Shown here one piece after another: positions 7,654 through 15,252 of a stretch of 64,000 nt of DNA; position 1 is the first letter of the stretch, and each line of letters starts with the position of its first letter. The notes beneath the pieces were generated by a model. It was given only the letters and a program-made list of their open reading frames with translations, was not told the DNA's origin and did no database searches. Both the position numbers and the translations under genes were made by a program. The DNA is from Streptomyces syringium (GTDB taxonomy: Bacteria > Actinomycetota > Actinomycetes > Streptomycetales > Streptomycetaceae). Location of the stretch: the NCBI RefSeq assembly GCF_017876625.1, contig NZ_JAGIOH010000001.1:3741501-3805500 (forward strand), read 5' to 3'.

Positions 7654-8139
7654 TCAGGCGCGGTCGTCCGTGCCCGGGATCTTCGCCGTGGCGATCGCGA
7701 TGCGGTTCCAGGTGTTGATGGCGAAGATCAGGGCCAGCAGCCGGGCCAGCTCCTCGGCGCCGAAGTGGGCCGCCGCCTCGGCATAGACGTCGTCCGGGAC
7801 ACCGCCGGCCGGGAGCAGGGTGACGGACTCGGTCAGGGCGAGGGCCGCCCGTTCGCGGGCGGTGAAGAAGCGCGCCGCGTCACGCCAGACGGCCACCATG
7901 TGGAGGCGCTCCTCGCTCTCACCCGCCTTGCGGGCGTCCGAGGTGTGCATGTGCAGGCAGTACGCGCAGCCGTTGAGCTGCGAGGCGCGGATCTGGACCA
8001 GCTCGACCAGGGCCGGGTCCATGCCCTCGCGGGCGGCGGCGTCGAAGCCGATCAGGGACGTGAACGCCTTCGGGGCCGAGCGCGCGAAGTCGATCCGGGC
8101 GGGCCGGGAAGGGGCGGGGGTGCGGGCATCCGTCGTCAT
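7654..8139 (-). CDS. carboxymuconolactone decarboxylase / AhpD-family protein
   Basis: A 161-residue all-helical protein of the CMD/AhpD family. The redox motif CAYCLHMH places the two Cys at 58 and 61 with a His four residues on, as in alkylhydroperoxidase AhpD-like proteins. The family reduces peroxides or acts as a thiol-disulfide carrier; the actual substrate is not known. It is divergent from the MocR regulator at 8187, with only 47 bp between the start codons. By the usual logic of MocR pairs, that regulator probably controls it. A clear terminator follows. Confidence 0.88.
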   Translation of the reverse strand: MTTDARTPAPSRPARIDFARSAPKAFTSLIGFDAAAREGMDPALVELVQIRASQLNGCAYCLHMHTSDARKAGESEERLHMVAVWRDAARFFTARERAALALTESVTLLPAGGVPDDVYAEAAAHFGAEELARLLALIFAINTWNRIAIATAKIPGTDDRA

Positions 8140-8186
8140 GATCTTGAATGTACGGGCTTGATCGACCGGCGGTAAGGTGCATTTCC

Positions 8187-9602
8187 ATGGCGGAGAACTG
8201 GGTCAATTGGGCGGAGCGGATCGGCCGCGACCTGCATCTGGAGCTGTCCGGGCCGGGCAGCCGCCGTGCGGTGCTCATCCGGGCGCTGCGCGATGCCGTC
8301 CGCTCGGGCCAACTGGCGCCGGACACCCGGCTGCCGCCCTACCGTTCGCTCGCCGCCGACCTCGGGCTCGCCCGCAACACCGTCGCCGACGCCTACGCCG
8401 AACTGGTCGCCGAGGGCTGGCTCACCGCCCGTCAGGGTTCCGGCACCCGGGTGGCCCGGCGGGCCGCGCCGCCGAGGCCCGTACGGGTACCGAAGAAGAG
8501 CCCGGCGGGCCCGCCACGGCCCACGCACAATCTGCGGCAGGGGCAGCCCGACGCCGCCTCCTTCCCCCGTGGCGCCTGGCTCACCGCCGGCCGCCGCGCG
8601 CTGAACGCTGCCCCCAACGACGCCTTCGGGCCCGGCGATCCACGCGGCCGGCACGAACTGCGGCGGGCGCTGGCCGACTATCTGGCGCGGTCCCGGGGCG
8701 TGCGGACGGACCCCGAGCGGATCGTGATCTGCTCGGGCTTCGCGCCCGCCCTGCGGCTGCTGTTCGGGGGCGTGCTGCGCGGTCCGCTGGCCGTGGAGTC
8801 CTACGGGCTCGACTTCCACCGCCGGCTGCTGGCCGCCGCCTCGGTGCGTACCGTGCCGGTCGCTGTCGACGAACACGGGGCGCGCACCGAGGAGTTGGCC
8901 GCGCACAAGCAGGTGCGGACGGTGCTGCTCACGCCCGCCCATCAGTTCCCGACCGGCGGGCCGCTGCACCCCGAGCGGCGCGCGGAGGTCGTCGACTGGG
9001 CGCGTGCCCGGGGCGGGCTGGTGCTGGAGGACGACTACGACGGGGAGTTCCGTTACGACCGGCAGCCCGTCGGCGCCGTGCAGGGCCTGGACCCCGAGCG
9101 GGTCGTCTACATCGGATCGGTCAGCAAGAGCCTGTCCCCCGCAATCCGGCTCGGCTGGATGGTGCTCCCGGACCACCTCGTCGATCCCGTGCTGGCCGTC
9201 AAGGGCGAACGGGAGGCGTGGGCCGGGGTCCTGGACCAGCTCACCCTCGCGGACTTCATCGACTCCGGCGCGTACGACCGTCATCTCCGCCGGATGCGGC
9301 AGCGCTACCGCGACCGCCGCGACCGGCTCGTCACCGCCCTCGCCGAGCGCGCCCCGCACATCCGGGCCACCGGTGTCGCGGCCGGTCTGCACGCCGTGCT
9401 GGAACTGCCGCCCGGCACCGAGCAGTCCACCCTCAAGGCCGCCACCTGGCAGGGGCTCGCCGTGGACGGCCTGGCGGAATTCCGGCACCCGCAGGCCACG
9501 ACACCCCGGGCCGACGGTCTGGTGGTCGGTTTCGGCACCCCGCCCGACCACGCCTACGGCGCCGCGCTGGACGCGCTGTGCCGGGCACTCCCCCCGGGCT
9601 GA
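8187..9602 (+). CDS. MocR-family regulator (GntR HTH + aminotransferase-like domain)
   Basis: A 471-residue PLP-binding transcription factor. The N-terminal winged HTH (about 15-85) contains LPPYRSLAADLGLARNTVAD, and the rest is a fold-type I aminotransferase-like domain. SVSKSLSPAIRLGW places the PLP Lys at about 314, and LEDDYDGEFRYD is also visible. The ATG at 8187 (MAENWVNWAERI) is preferred to an upstream ATG because it fits family N-termini. It is divergent from the AhpD-like gene, sharing a 47-bp control region, and probably regulates it in response to a PLP-linked or amine ligand. The ligand is inference. It ends ten bases from the convergent nucleotidyltransferase gene. Confidence 0.9.
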   Translation: MAENWVNWAERIGRDLHLELSGPGSRRAVLIRALRDAVRSGQLAPDTRLPPYRSLAADLGLARNTVADAYAELVAEGWLTARQGSGTRVARRAAPPRPVRVPKKSPAGPPRPTHNLRQGQPDAASFPRGAWLTAGRRALNAAPNDAFGPGDPRGRHELRRALADYLARSRGVRTDPERIVICSGFAPALRLLFGGVLRGPLAVESYGLDFHRRLLAAASVRTVPVAVDEHGARTEELAAHKQVRTVLLTPAHQFPTGGPLHPERRAEVVDWARARGGLVLEDDYDGEFRYDRQPVGAVQGLDPERVVYIGSVSKSLSPAIRLGWMVLPDHLVDPVLAVKGEREAWAGVLDQLTLADFIDSGAYDRHLRRMRQRYRDRRDRLVTALAERAPHIRATGVAAGLHAVLELPPGTEQSTLKAATWQGLAVDGLAEFRHPQATTPRADGLVVGFGTPPDHAYGAALDALCRALPPG

Positions 9603-9611
9603 CGGGGACCG

Positions 9612-10367
9612 TTACAGCTCGTCCTCCACCGGGGCCTCCTCCATGAGCCGCTCGGCGATGTCGTCGGCCCACAGCTGGGCCCAGCGGCGCAGTGCGGCGG
9701 TGGCGGCCTCGTCGAGCCCGTACGCGGCGAACTCCCGGTCGTCGATCCACTCCGACCGTTCGAGACGTGCCTGAAGATCGGCCGGGTCGAACGCGTCCCG
9801 CCCGTGGCGCCGGCCCCATTCCTCCAGCCCGGCGTAGGACCAGCGGTCGGAACCGGACCACACATCGACGAGGTCCCGGGCGAGCCCGAGGTCCGCCAGC
9901 GCCCGCACCTTCAGGCCGACCGCGTCCTCGACGGCGAGTACGGGCCCGTACTCGCCCGGCACCGGAGGCCGCCACAGCGTCTCCTTGACGACATCCACCG
10001 CGCTCACCTCACTCGGACCGTCGTCACCCGGCCCTGCCATGGCATCGGGCCCCGGGCCCCGCACCGCGAGGCGGGCCGACAGCGGCTCGGCCGTCATGTC
10101 CGCCACCCGCCAGCCCCTCGCCTCCAGGCCGGCCCGCAGGGCCGACGCCACCTCGGCCATCGGTGTCGGCGTCTCGGTGACCAGGTCCAGCGTGCGGCTC
10201 GGGCGGTCCACCAGTCCGTGCGCCTGGAGGGCGTAGCCACCGCCGAGGACGAGCGCGTACGGGGCGCCCACCGCCAGCACGTCGGGCAGCAGCAGCCGGT
10301 GCGGCCCGGAGAGCCTCACCCGGCGGGCCCGGTGCGCGAGCGGGCGGGCGCCGGGCGGGCAGCACAC
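9612..10367 (-). CDS. AbiEii/AbiGii-like nucleotidyltransferase family protein
   Basis: A 251-residue protein with an N-terminal nucleotidyltransferase-like core: LPDVLAVGAPYALVLGGGYA then LQAHG and RPSRTLDLVTE. AbiEii toxins of type IV toxin-antitoxin and phage-abortive systems share this fold, transferring nucleotides to RNA ends. Here the metal-binding DxD is reduced to DLV, so activity is doubtful. Streptomyces carry many such solitary genes without an AbiEi-like partner, and none is adjacent. The start is uncertain: GTG 10367 has GGGAG nearby, while GTG 10319 (VRLSGPHR) fits homologue N-termini. A truncated paralogue lies at 1119-1241. Confidence 0.7.
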   Translation of the reverse strand: MCCPPGARPLAHRARRVRLSGPHRLLLPDVLAVGAPYALVLGGGYALQAHGLVDRPSRTLDLVTETPTPMAEVASALRAGLEARGWRVADMTAEPLSARLAVRGPGPDAMAGPGDDGPSEVSAVDVVKETLWRPPVPGEYGPVLAVEDAVGLKVRALADLGLARDLVDVWSGSDRWSYAGLEEWGRRHGRDAFDPADLQARLERSEWIDDREFAAYGLDEAATAALRRWAQLWADDIAERLMEEAPVEDEL

Positions 10368-10608
10368 GGGCTCCCGCAGGAGCGAACATCGGAGAACGGG
10401 AGGTCAGACGGCATGGGCGGGATTATTCCGCACGACCGCGCCCGGGAGCGGGAAGCGGCGTGCTCACCGACCGGTCGCTCACAGCTCGGTGCCCCCAGCA
10501 CTCCGCACACGCGGTACAGCACCCGCTCGGCCTCGTCGCGGTCGATCTCCACGCGGCGGGGCGGGCGGGACGGGCGTGCAGGCACCTCGGCGACGCCCCC
10601 GAGGGGCT

Positions 10609-11121
10609 CTAGCGGATGCCCGCGGCGCGGGTCTCGCGCCAGAGGGGGCTGTCGACGTAGTGGTTGTCGAAGCGCTCCGAGGACGCCTTGATCTCCTCGA
10701 CGCTCGCCTCGCCCTTGTTGACCCGGTCGAGCAGCCGGTAGTACTCGAAGCGGTCCATGCCCGGGGTGAAGACGAGCAGGGCGTCGGCGAAGGAGCCGGG
10801 CGCGGGGGCGAAGGCGTGGGGCGTGCCCGGGGGGACGGCGAGGAAGTCGTTCTTCTCCAGGACGACCACCCGGTCGTCGATGAGGACCTGGAGCGCGCCG
10901 TCGAGGACGAAGAACATCTCGGTGGCCCGGGTGTGGAAGTGCGGGGGCGCGCCGGCGACGCCCTCGTCGAGGATGGTGCGGTTGGTGGTCACCGCGCCGC
11001 CCGTGCGGTCGGAGTCGGCGATGAGGGTGATCAGGCTGCCGGGGGCGTCGGCGGTGATCTCCGCGTCGGCCTCACGGACGAGGACGACGTCGTCGGGGCG
11101 GGGGAACTCGGTGCCGCTCAT
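10609..11121 (-). CDS. cupin-2 domain protein
   Basis: A 170-residue single-domain cupin. The conserved barrel motifs are visible: GAPPHFHTRATEMFFVLDG with metal-binding His and Glu, and later VPPGTPHAFA. The C-terminal 40 residues are helical (DRFEYYRLLDRVNKGEAS). Such proteins are small metal-dependent enzymes or sensors, and the substrate cannot be inferred. No operon partner is close: the nucleotidyltransferase is 241 bp downstream in a region where I see no convincing gene, and the rodlins upstream have their own terminator. The ATG at 11121 is preceded by GAGGAGCACCCC. Confidence 0.85.
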   Translation of the reverse strand: MSGTEFPRPDDVVLVREADAEITADAPGSLITLIADSDRTGGAVTTNRTILDEGVAGAPPHFHTRATEMFFVLDGALQVLIDDRVVVLEKNDFLAVPPGTPHAFAPAPGSFADALLVFTPGMDRFEYYRLLDRVNKGEASVEEIKASSERFDNHYVDSPLWRETRAAGIR

Positions 11122-11327
11122 GGGGTGCTCCTCGGTGGGGATTCGTGCGTGGGGTGCGCCGCTCGCTTGCTGTCCGCGGCTTCACGACTACGAATCTAGG
11201 CCCCGAGGCGACCGGTCCCATGGTTCATTTCCCGGCCGGAATCATGGGTCAATTCCCCGGCCGCCACCCGCCCCGACACACCCACCGCACAGCGAGGGAG
11301 GCCCGTACACACGCCCGTACACACGGC

Positions 11328-11361
11328 GGAGCCGCCCCCGGGTGGATCCGGGGGCGGCTCC
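11328..11361 (-). terminator. terminator of the His-tailed rodlin gene
   Basis: A perfect 14-bp stem (11328-11341 with 11348-11361) and 6-nt loop, 26 bp after the rodlin stop. Confidence 0.75.
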
Positions 11362-11387
11362 GCGAGGTGCCGGTGGCGTCTGGGACG

Positions 11388-11858
11388 TCAGTGGTGGCCG
11401 TGCTCGTCGGGGTGGCGGTCGCCACGGTGCTTGCCGCGTCCCTCGTGGTGCTCGTGGTGGTCGGCGCGGTTGCCGGAACCATTGCCCGAGAGGATCGGGA
11501 GCTCGTCCAGGATGTGCGACAGCGGGTCGTCGCCGTCGTTGATCGTGGAGTTCTCGGTGCACATCTGCTGCTGCTGCGAGGACAGGATCGGGATGTCCTG
11601 GAGGCCGATGTTGATGAGGCCGATGAGCGACTGGGCGCCGAGCTTCCCGATACCGATGCAGGGCTTGTTGAGGGAGCCGTTGATCAGGCCCATCTGGGGG
11701 CTCATGTAGCCGCCCGTGTAGGTGTTGCCGTACATCTGCGCGGCGCCGTTGGCGTTGGCGACATCCTGGCCGTCGTTGCCGATCGCCATCGCGGGGCCGG
11801 CCAGGGTACCGACCGCTGAAACCGACATCGCGGCCGTGGCCACTACCTTCTTGATCAC
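11388..11858 (-). CDS. rodlin with His-rich C-terminal tail
   Basis: A secreted surface protein of the rodlin family, which organises chaplin fibrils into the rodlet layer of aerial hyphae and spores. The signal peptide ends near PAMA-IG (about 25). The rodlin core has GYMSPQMGLINGSLNKPCIG, QDIPILSSQQQQMCTENSTI and LSHILDELPILSGNGS. Typical rodlins end there at about 130 residues. This one continues with 25 residues (about 132-156) containing nine His plus many Asp/Glu/Arg. A second rodlin lies 179 bp upstream with its own terminator. A metal-binding role for the tail is inference. Rodlin identity is firm; RdlA versus RdlB cannot be assigned. Confidence 0.9.
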   Translation of the reverse strand: MIKKVVATAAMSVSAVGTLAGPAMAIGNDGQDVANANGAAQMYGNTYTGGYMSPQMGLINGSLNKPCIGIGKLGAQSLIGLINIGLQDIPILSSQQQQMCTENSTINDGDDPLSHILDELPILSGNGSGNRADHHEHHEGRGKHRGDRHPDEHGHH

Positions 11859-11976
11859 GTTTATTCCTTCGCTCTGGATCCACGAATTACGACAGCTACC
11901 TGTGCAACTCGCGAAAAGGCGGGAAGGTTATTCCACTTCACTCGTTCGGCCCAGCCGTTTTCCGGCACAGGAAAAG

Positions 11977-12013
11977 CCCCCTGCGGCGGGGCCCGCACAC
12001 CCGCCGCAGGGGG
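11977..12013 (-). terminator. terminator of second rodlin gene
   Basis: CCCCCTGCGGCGGG (11977-11990) pairs perfectly with 12000-12013. On the minus strand the stem is followed by CTTTTCC. It lies 25 bp after the rodlin stop. Confidence 0.85.
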
Positions 12014-12037
12014 ATTTCACCACACTCGGTGCTTCGG

Positions 12038-12436
12038 TCAGTGACCGTTCGCCGAGCCGTTGCCCGAGAGCACCGGGATCTCGCTGATGAGGTGCGAGAG
12101 CTGGTCGTCGCCGTCGCTGATCGTCGAGTTGTCGGTGCACTGCTGCTGCTGCTGCGAGGTGAGGATCGGGATGTCCTGGACGCCGATGTTGATCAGCGCG
12201 AGGATCGACTGGACACCGATCTTGCCGATGCCGAGGCACGGCTTGTTGAGCGTGCCCTGGATCAGGCTCATCTGCGGGCTTTCCTTGCCCCCGGTCTTGG
12301 TGTTGCCGTAACCGGTCTTCGCAGCGTTGCCGTTGGCGACGTCACCACGATCGTCGCCGATCGCCATCGCGGGGCTGGTCATGGCGCCGACGGCGGAAGC
12401 CGTCACCGCGGCCGTGGCGAGAACCTTCTTGAGCAC
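12038..12436 (-). CDS. rodlin
   Basis: A secreted rodlin of normal length (132 residues). The signal peptide ends near PAMA-IG. Family features are SPQMSLIQGTLNKPCLGIGK, QDIPILTSQQQQQCTDNSTI and LSHLISEIPVLSGNGSANGH. It contains the two conserved Cys (NKPC and QQC). It is a tandem paralogue of the His-tailed rodlin downstream, with which it shares about two thirds of residues by eye. An intervening terminator suggests separate transcripts, expected during aerial growth. No chaplin gene is in the window. Confidence 0.92.
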   Translation of the reverse strand: MLKKVLATAAVTASAVGAMTSPAMAIGDDRGDVANGNAAKTGYGNTKTGGKESPQMSLIQGTLNKPCLGIGKIGVQSILALINIGVQDIPILTSQQQQQCTDNSTISDGDDQLSHLISEIPVLSGNGSANGH

Positions 12437-12637
12437 GTCTATGCCTTTCGATCGTGTAGCGCCCCCACTGGGAAAGCGTTCTGAATAACTGCGCTCTTTG
12501 CCGGAGGTTCCGGGCTTTCACTCATTCGCGCCATTCAGATCACTACAGATCGCACCGCCGGCCGATCACTATCGGCCCGACGGCGGAAAAATAGGGCCCT
12601 GGATCATCTTTTCAACCGGATGATCGGGCCCGCTGGA

Positions 12638-12895
12638 TCATCGGGTGCGCCGACGATAGGCAAATATGCTGGGCAGCGTCACATAGCGGTACTGCCCGCC
12701 GCGCTCGCTGCGCAGCTCCCCCCGGTCGACCAGGTGCGACACCGTCCACGGGGAGAGGCCGAGCATGGATGCGGCCGTCCGCACCGGGACGCTCAAACCG
12801 TCGAAGACATGGGGGACGGGCTCGTCCGGGGTGTAGTCGTACCGGCTGTAGTCGTACTGTGCGGCGGCAAGGTGTCGTGCCATGCGGACTCGCAC
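12638..12895 (-). CDS. small HTH DNA-binding protein (excisionase/MerR-like)
   Basis: An 85-residue basic protein. Residues 35-80 (VRTAASMLGLSPWTVSHLVD then RGELRSERGGQYRYVTLPSI) look like the winged HTH of excisionase/AlpA/MerR-N proteins. The N-terminus carries a Tyr-Asp repeat (YDYSRYDY) encoded by repeated GTAGTCGTA-like DNA. GTG 12895 has GAGGGG just upstream; ATG 12883 is an alternative start. It is upstream of the rodlins on the same strand but 200 bp away. It may be an orphan excisionase-like regulator, and a link to the rodlins is not shown. Confidence 0.6.
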   Translation of the reverse strand: MRVRMARHLAAAQYDYSRYDYTPDEPVPHVFDGLSVPVRTAASMLGLSPWTVSHLVDRGELRSERGGQYRYVTLPSIFAYRRRTR

Positions 12896-13028
12896 CGTCC
12901 CCTCGGTCAGAAGTGTTGTTCTCAGATGCCGTACGACTCGGATGTGTACGGGCTCATGCGTGTACGGGTTCGCGTACTGCGGCGCGGGCTCGGGCTCCGG
13001 TGGATACGGAACCGGCCGCCGCGGCGAC

Positions 13029-13628
13029 TCAGATGTCGTACGGGCGCGTGGACTTGGCGTGCCGCAAGGCGTGGGCCCACCAGGTCAGTTGGTCGAGCAG
13101 GATCGTGGCCGCGGCGCCCGGGCCGTCGGGCTCCTTGAGGCGGCCGTTGTCGTCGAAGAGGTCCCACGCGTTGTGGAAGCTGACGGTGTCGCGGGTGGTG
13201 ACCGCGTGCAGCTCGGCGAAGACCAGCCGCAGGTGCTCCACCGCGCGCAGGCCCCCCGCCAGGCCGCCGTAGGAGACGAAGGCGACCGGTTTCGCGTGGA
13301 ACTGGGGGTTGTGCCAGTCGATCGCGTTCTTCAGGGCCGCGGGATAACTGTGGTTGTACTCGGGCGTCACGATGACGAAGGCATCGGCCGCGTCCAGGCG
13401 CGGCGTCAGTGTGCCGAGCGCCTGGATGATCTCCGGCGGCGGGCTCGGGGACGGGGCCACGGAGCCCAGTGCCACGTCCGCGAGGTCGATCAGGTCGACC
13501 TCGAACTCGGGCCGCCGGCGGGCCCGGTCCGCGAACCAGTCGGCAATGGTCGGACCGAGCCGGCCCTCGCGCACGCTGCCGATGATGACGGCTAACCGCA
13601 ATGGGCCATCGGTCGGGCTACCGGACAC
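13029..13628 (-). CDS. NAD(P)H-dependent FMN reductase
   Basis: A 199-residue flavodoxin-fold oxidoreductase of the NADPH-dependent FMN reductase family. It has the N-terminal LAVIIGSVREGRLGPTIADW phosphate/FMN loop and the signature TPEYNHSYPAALKNAIDWHN, then FVSYGG. The GTG at 13628 was chosen for its GAGGAG at ideal spacing. Codon 12 (13593-13595) is TTA, so expression is probably bldA-dependent. It is divergent from a TetR gene (13860) across 231 bp containing an inverted pair of 19-bp elements and a palindrome. Regulation by that TetR protein is a reasonable inference. Substrate (quinone, azo dye or flavin) unknown. Confidence 0.9.
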   Translation of the reverse strand: MSGSPTDGPLRLAVIIGSVREGRLGPTIADWFADRARRRPEFEVDLIDLADVALGSVAPSPSPPPEIIQALGTLTPRLDAADAFVIVTPEYNHSYPAALKNAIDWHNPQFHAKPVAFVSYGGLAGGLRAVEHLRLVFAELHAVTTRDTVSFHNAWDLFDDNGRLKEPDGPGAAATILLDQLTWWAHALRHAKSTRPYDI

Positions 13629-13721
13629 GGGCGTCTCCTCGCATGAGTACGCATGGGTGATGAGTGAGCGAGCCAGCCGCGTCGGCCGATCCGCCGACGC
13701 CCCCCTGCGCACCGGCCGTTG

Positions 13722-13819
13722 ACTTACTTGCCGCCGGGTTGGTGCGCATATTCGGAAGATTAGACAGCCACTAACCGGGCGTCAAGTACGTTATTCTGCT
13801 CGCCTTGCCAACCAGCAAG
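13722..13819. promoter_or_regulatory. operator-like elements between FMN reductase and TetR genes
   Basis: The sequence at 13773-13791 (AACCGGGCGTCAAGTACGT) and the reverse complement of 13722-13740 (AACCCGGCGGCAAGTAAGT) agree at 16 of 19 positions, forming an inverted pair 51 bp apart. Nearer the TetR start is CTTGC-N6-GCAAG (13804-13819). A related TTACTTGC lies at 14623-14630 before the second TetR gene. These are likely TetR-type operators. Confidence 0.5.
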
Positions 13820-13859
13820 ATCGCGGTCCCCGGACCCGCCCGAGCGAAGGGAACAGCCG

Positions 13860-14525
13860 ATGGGGAGCACACCACGACCTCGCCGTAGCAACACCCGCCA
13901 GCACATCCAGGAGGTGGCCCGCGACTTCTTCATGGAGCGCGGGTACGAGAAGACCTCCCTGCGGGAGATCGCGGACGAGCTGGGCGTCACCAAGGCAGCG
14001 CTGTACTACCACTTCCGCACCAAGGAGGACATACTTGTCAGTCTGTTTTCCGATGTCGGCATCGCGCTCGACGAACTGATCCTCTGGGGCCGTCAGCAGC
14101 CGCGCACGCTGGCCGTCAAGCGGGAGTTGCTGGACCGCAGCAGCGTGATCTTCAGCGGTGCCGCACCGCTGTTCAACGTCCTCAACGCGAACCAGGCCGT
14201 GCTCAGCGACCTGAGCGTGGGACAGGACTTCAAGGACCGGGTGACCGCGCTCTCCGAGCTGCTCCAGGAGCCGGACAGCACCGTCGCCGCCAAGGTCCGC
14301 TGCGTCACCGCGCTGCTCACTCTGCACTACGGCACGTTCGCCATCCAGCACATCGAGGGCGACCCCGAGGAGAAGCGGCTGGCCCTGCTCGCCGGCGCCA
14401 CCGAACTGCTCGCCGCCGCCTATCCCACGGCCGCTGCGGAATCCGGGTGCCCCTCGGGTGCCCGGGCGTCAACACACGACGCCGCGTCAGCCGCCGTGCC
14501 GAACCGGGAACCGACCGCTTCATAG
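13860..14525 (+). CDS. TetR-family regulator (tandem paralogue 1)
   Basis: A 221-residue repressor-type protein. The N-terminal TetR HTH is textbook: YEKTSLREIADELGVTKAAL then YYHFRTKEDIL (about 30-60). The C-terminal helical domain is the same type as in the gene at 14677 (shared MGSTP start, RRSxTR, TKEDIL, LTLHYGTF/LTVHFGAF, EEKRLALL). Compared with that paralogue it carries about 30 extra C-terminal residues rich in Ser/Ala/Pro, possibly from loss of an original stop. It is divergent from the FMN reductase and probably controls it and itself. The ligand is unknown. Confidence 0.88.
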   Translation: MGSTPRPRRSNTRQHIQEVARDFFMERGYEKTSLREIADELGVTKAALYYHFRTKEDILVSLFSDVGIALDELILWGRQQPRTLAVKRELLDRSSVIFSGAAPLFNVLNANQAVLSDLSVGQDFKDRVTALSELLQEPDSTVAAKVRCVTALLTLHYGTFAIQHIEGDPEEKRLALLAGATELLAAAYPTAAAESGCPSGARASTHDAASAAVPNREPTAS

Positions 14526-14676
14526 GTACCCCGGGACGGTGGTGGTGAGCTCCACGCCTCCGCGGGGGCCGCTTCCTGCGCCATGATCTCTCCACAGCAC
14601 GCATGCCAAGCGCCCGGCCCGGTTACTTGCTGGCCGACGGGCTAGATAGGTCCGACGAACGCAGGAGAGAGAGCCC

Positions 14677-15252
14677 ATGGGCAGCACCCCCCAGGCGCGC
14701 AGGAGCGACACCCGCGAGCGCATCCAGAGCACGGCCCTGGAACTCTTCGTTTCGCAGGGGTACGAGAAGACCTCGCTACGCGAGATCGCCGAGGCGCTCG
14801 GCGTCACCAAGGCCGCGCTGTACTACCACTTCAAGACGAAGGAGGACATCCTCACCGCGATCTCCGACGAGCTCGGCCGCCCGGTCGACGAGCTCATCGC
14901 CTGGGGCAGGGCACAGCCCGCCACCCTGGAGACCAAGCGGGAGCTGCTCGCCCGCTACAGCTCGGCCCTGCGCGAGGCCGCCCCGCTCTACAGCATCCTG
15001 CAGGAGAACCAGGCGGCGCTGCGCGAACTGGGCGTGGGCCGCAAGCTCACCGAACGGGTGATCACGATCTCCCAGTTGATGCACGCGGGTGACGCCCCCC
15101 TCGCTCATCAGGTGCGCCTTTCCAGCGCGCTGTTGACGGTCCACTTCGGGGCGTTCACCACGGCCAGGCTGGAGGGCGACGCCGAGACCAAGCGCAAGGC
15201 CCTGCTCGACGTCGGCCTGGAGATCCTGGACTCAACCCGCGACGACGGCTGA
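14677..15252 (+). CDS. TetR-family regulator (tandem paralogue 2)
   Basis: A 191-residue TetR protein with HTH YEKTSLREIAEALGVTKAAL then YYHFKTKEDIL. The ligand-binding domain closely resembles that of the preceding gene, so the two arose by tandem duplication. GGAGAGAGAGCCC precedes the ATG. Its last 21 bp overlap the 3' end of the convergent ketoreductase gene. A TTACTTGCTGGCC element lies about 50 bp upstream and recalls the operator candidates at 13722-13791. Its targets are not evident; the sugar genes or the FMN reductase are candidates by proximity. Confidence 0.88.
   Translation: MGSTPQARRSDTRERIQSTALELFVSQGYEKTSLREIAEALGVTKAALYYHFKTKEDILTAISDELGRPVDELIAWGRAQPATLETKRELLARYSSALREAAPLYSILQENQAALRELGVGRKLTERVITISQLMHAGDAPLAHQVRLSSALLTVHFGAFTTARLEGDAETKRKALLDVGLEILDSTRDDG

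Noticed and set aside
8136..9551. Long minus-strand open frame opposite the MocR gene
   Set aside because: It has no family motifs, while the plus strand encodes a complete MocR protein.
10368..10608. Possible small gene between the nucleotidyltransferase and cupin genes (frame with VEIDRDEAERVLYRVCGVLG)
   Set aside because: Only one short stretch looks protein-like and there is no ribosome site or recognised family. Treated as non-coding.
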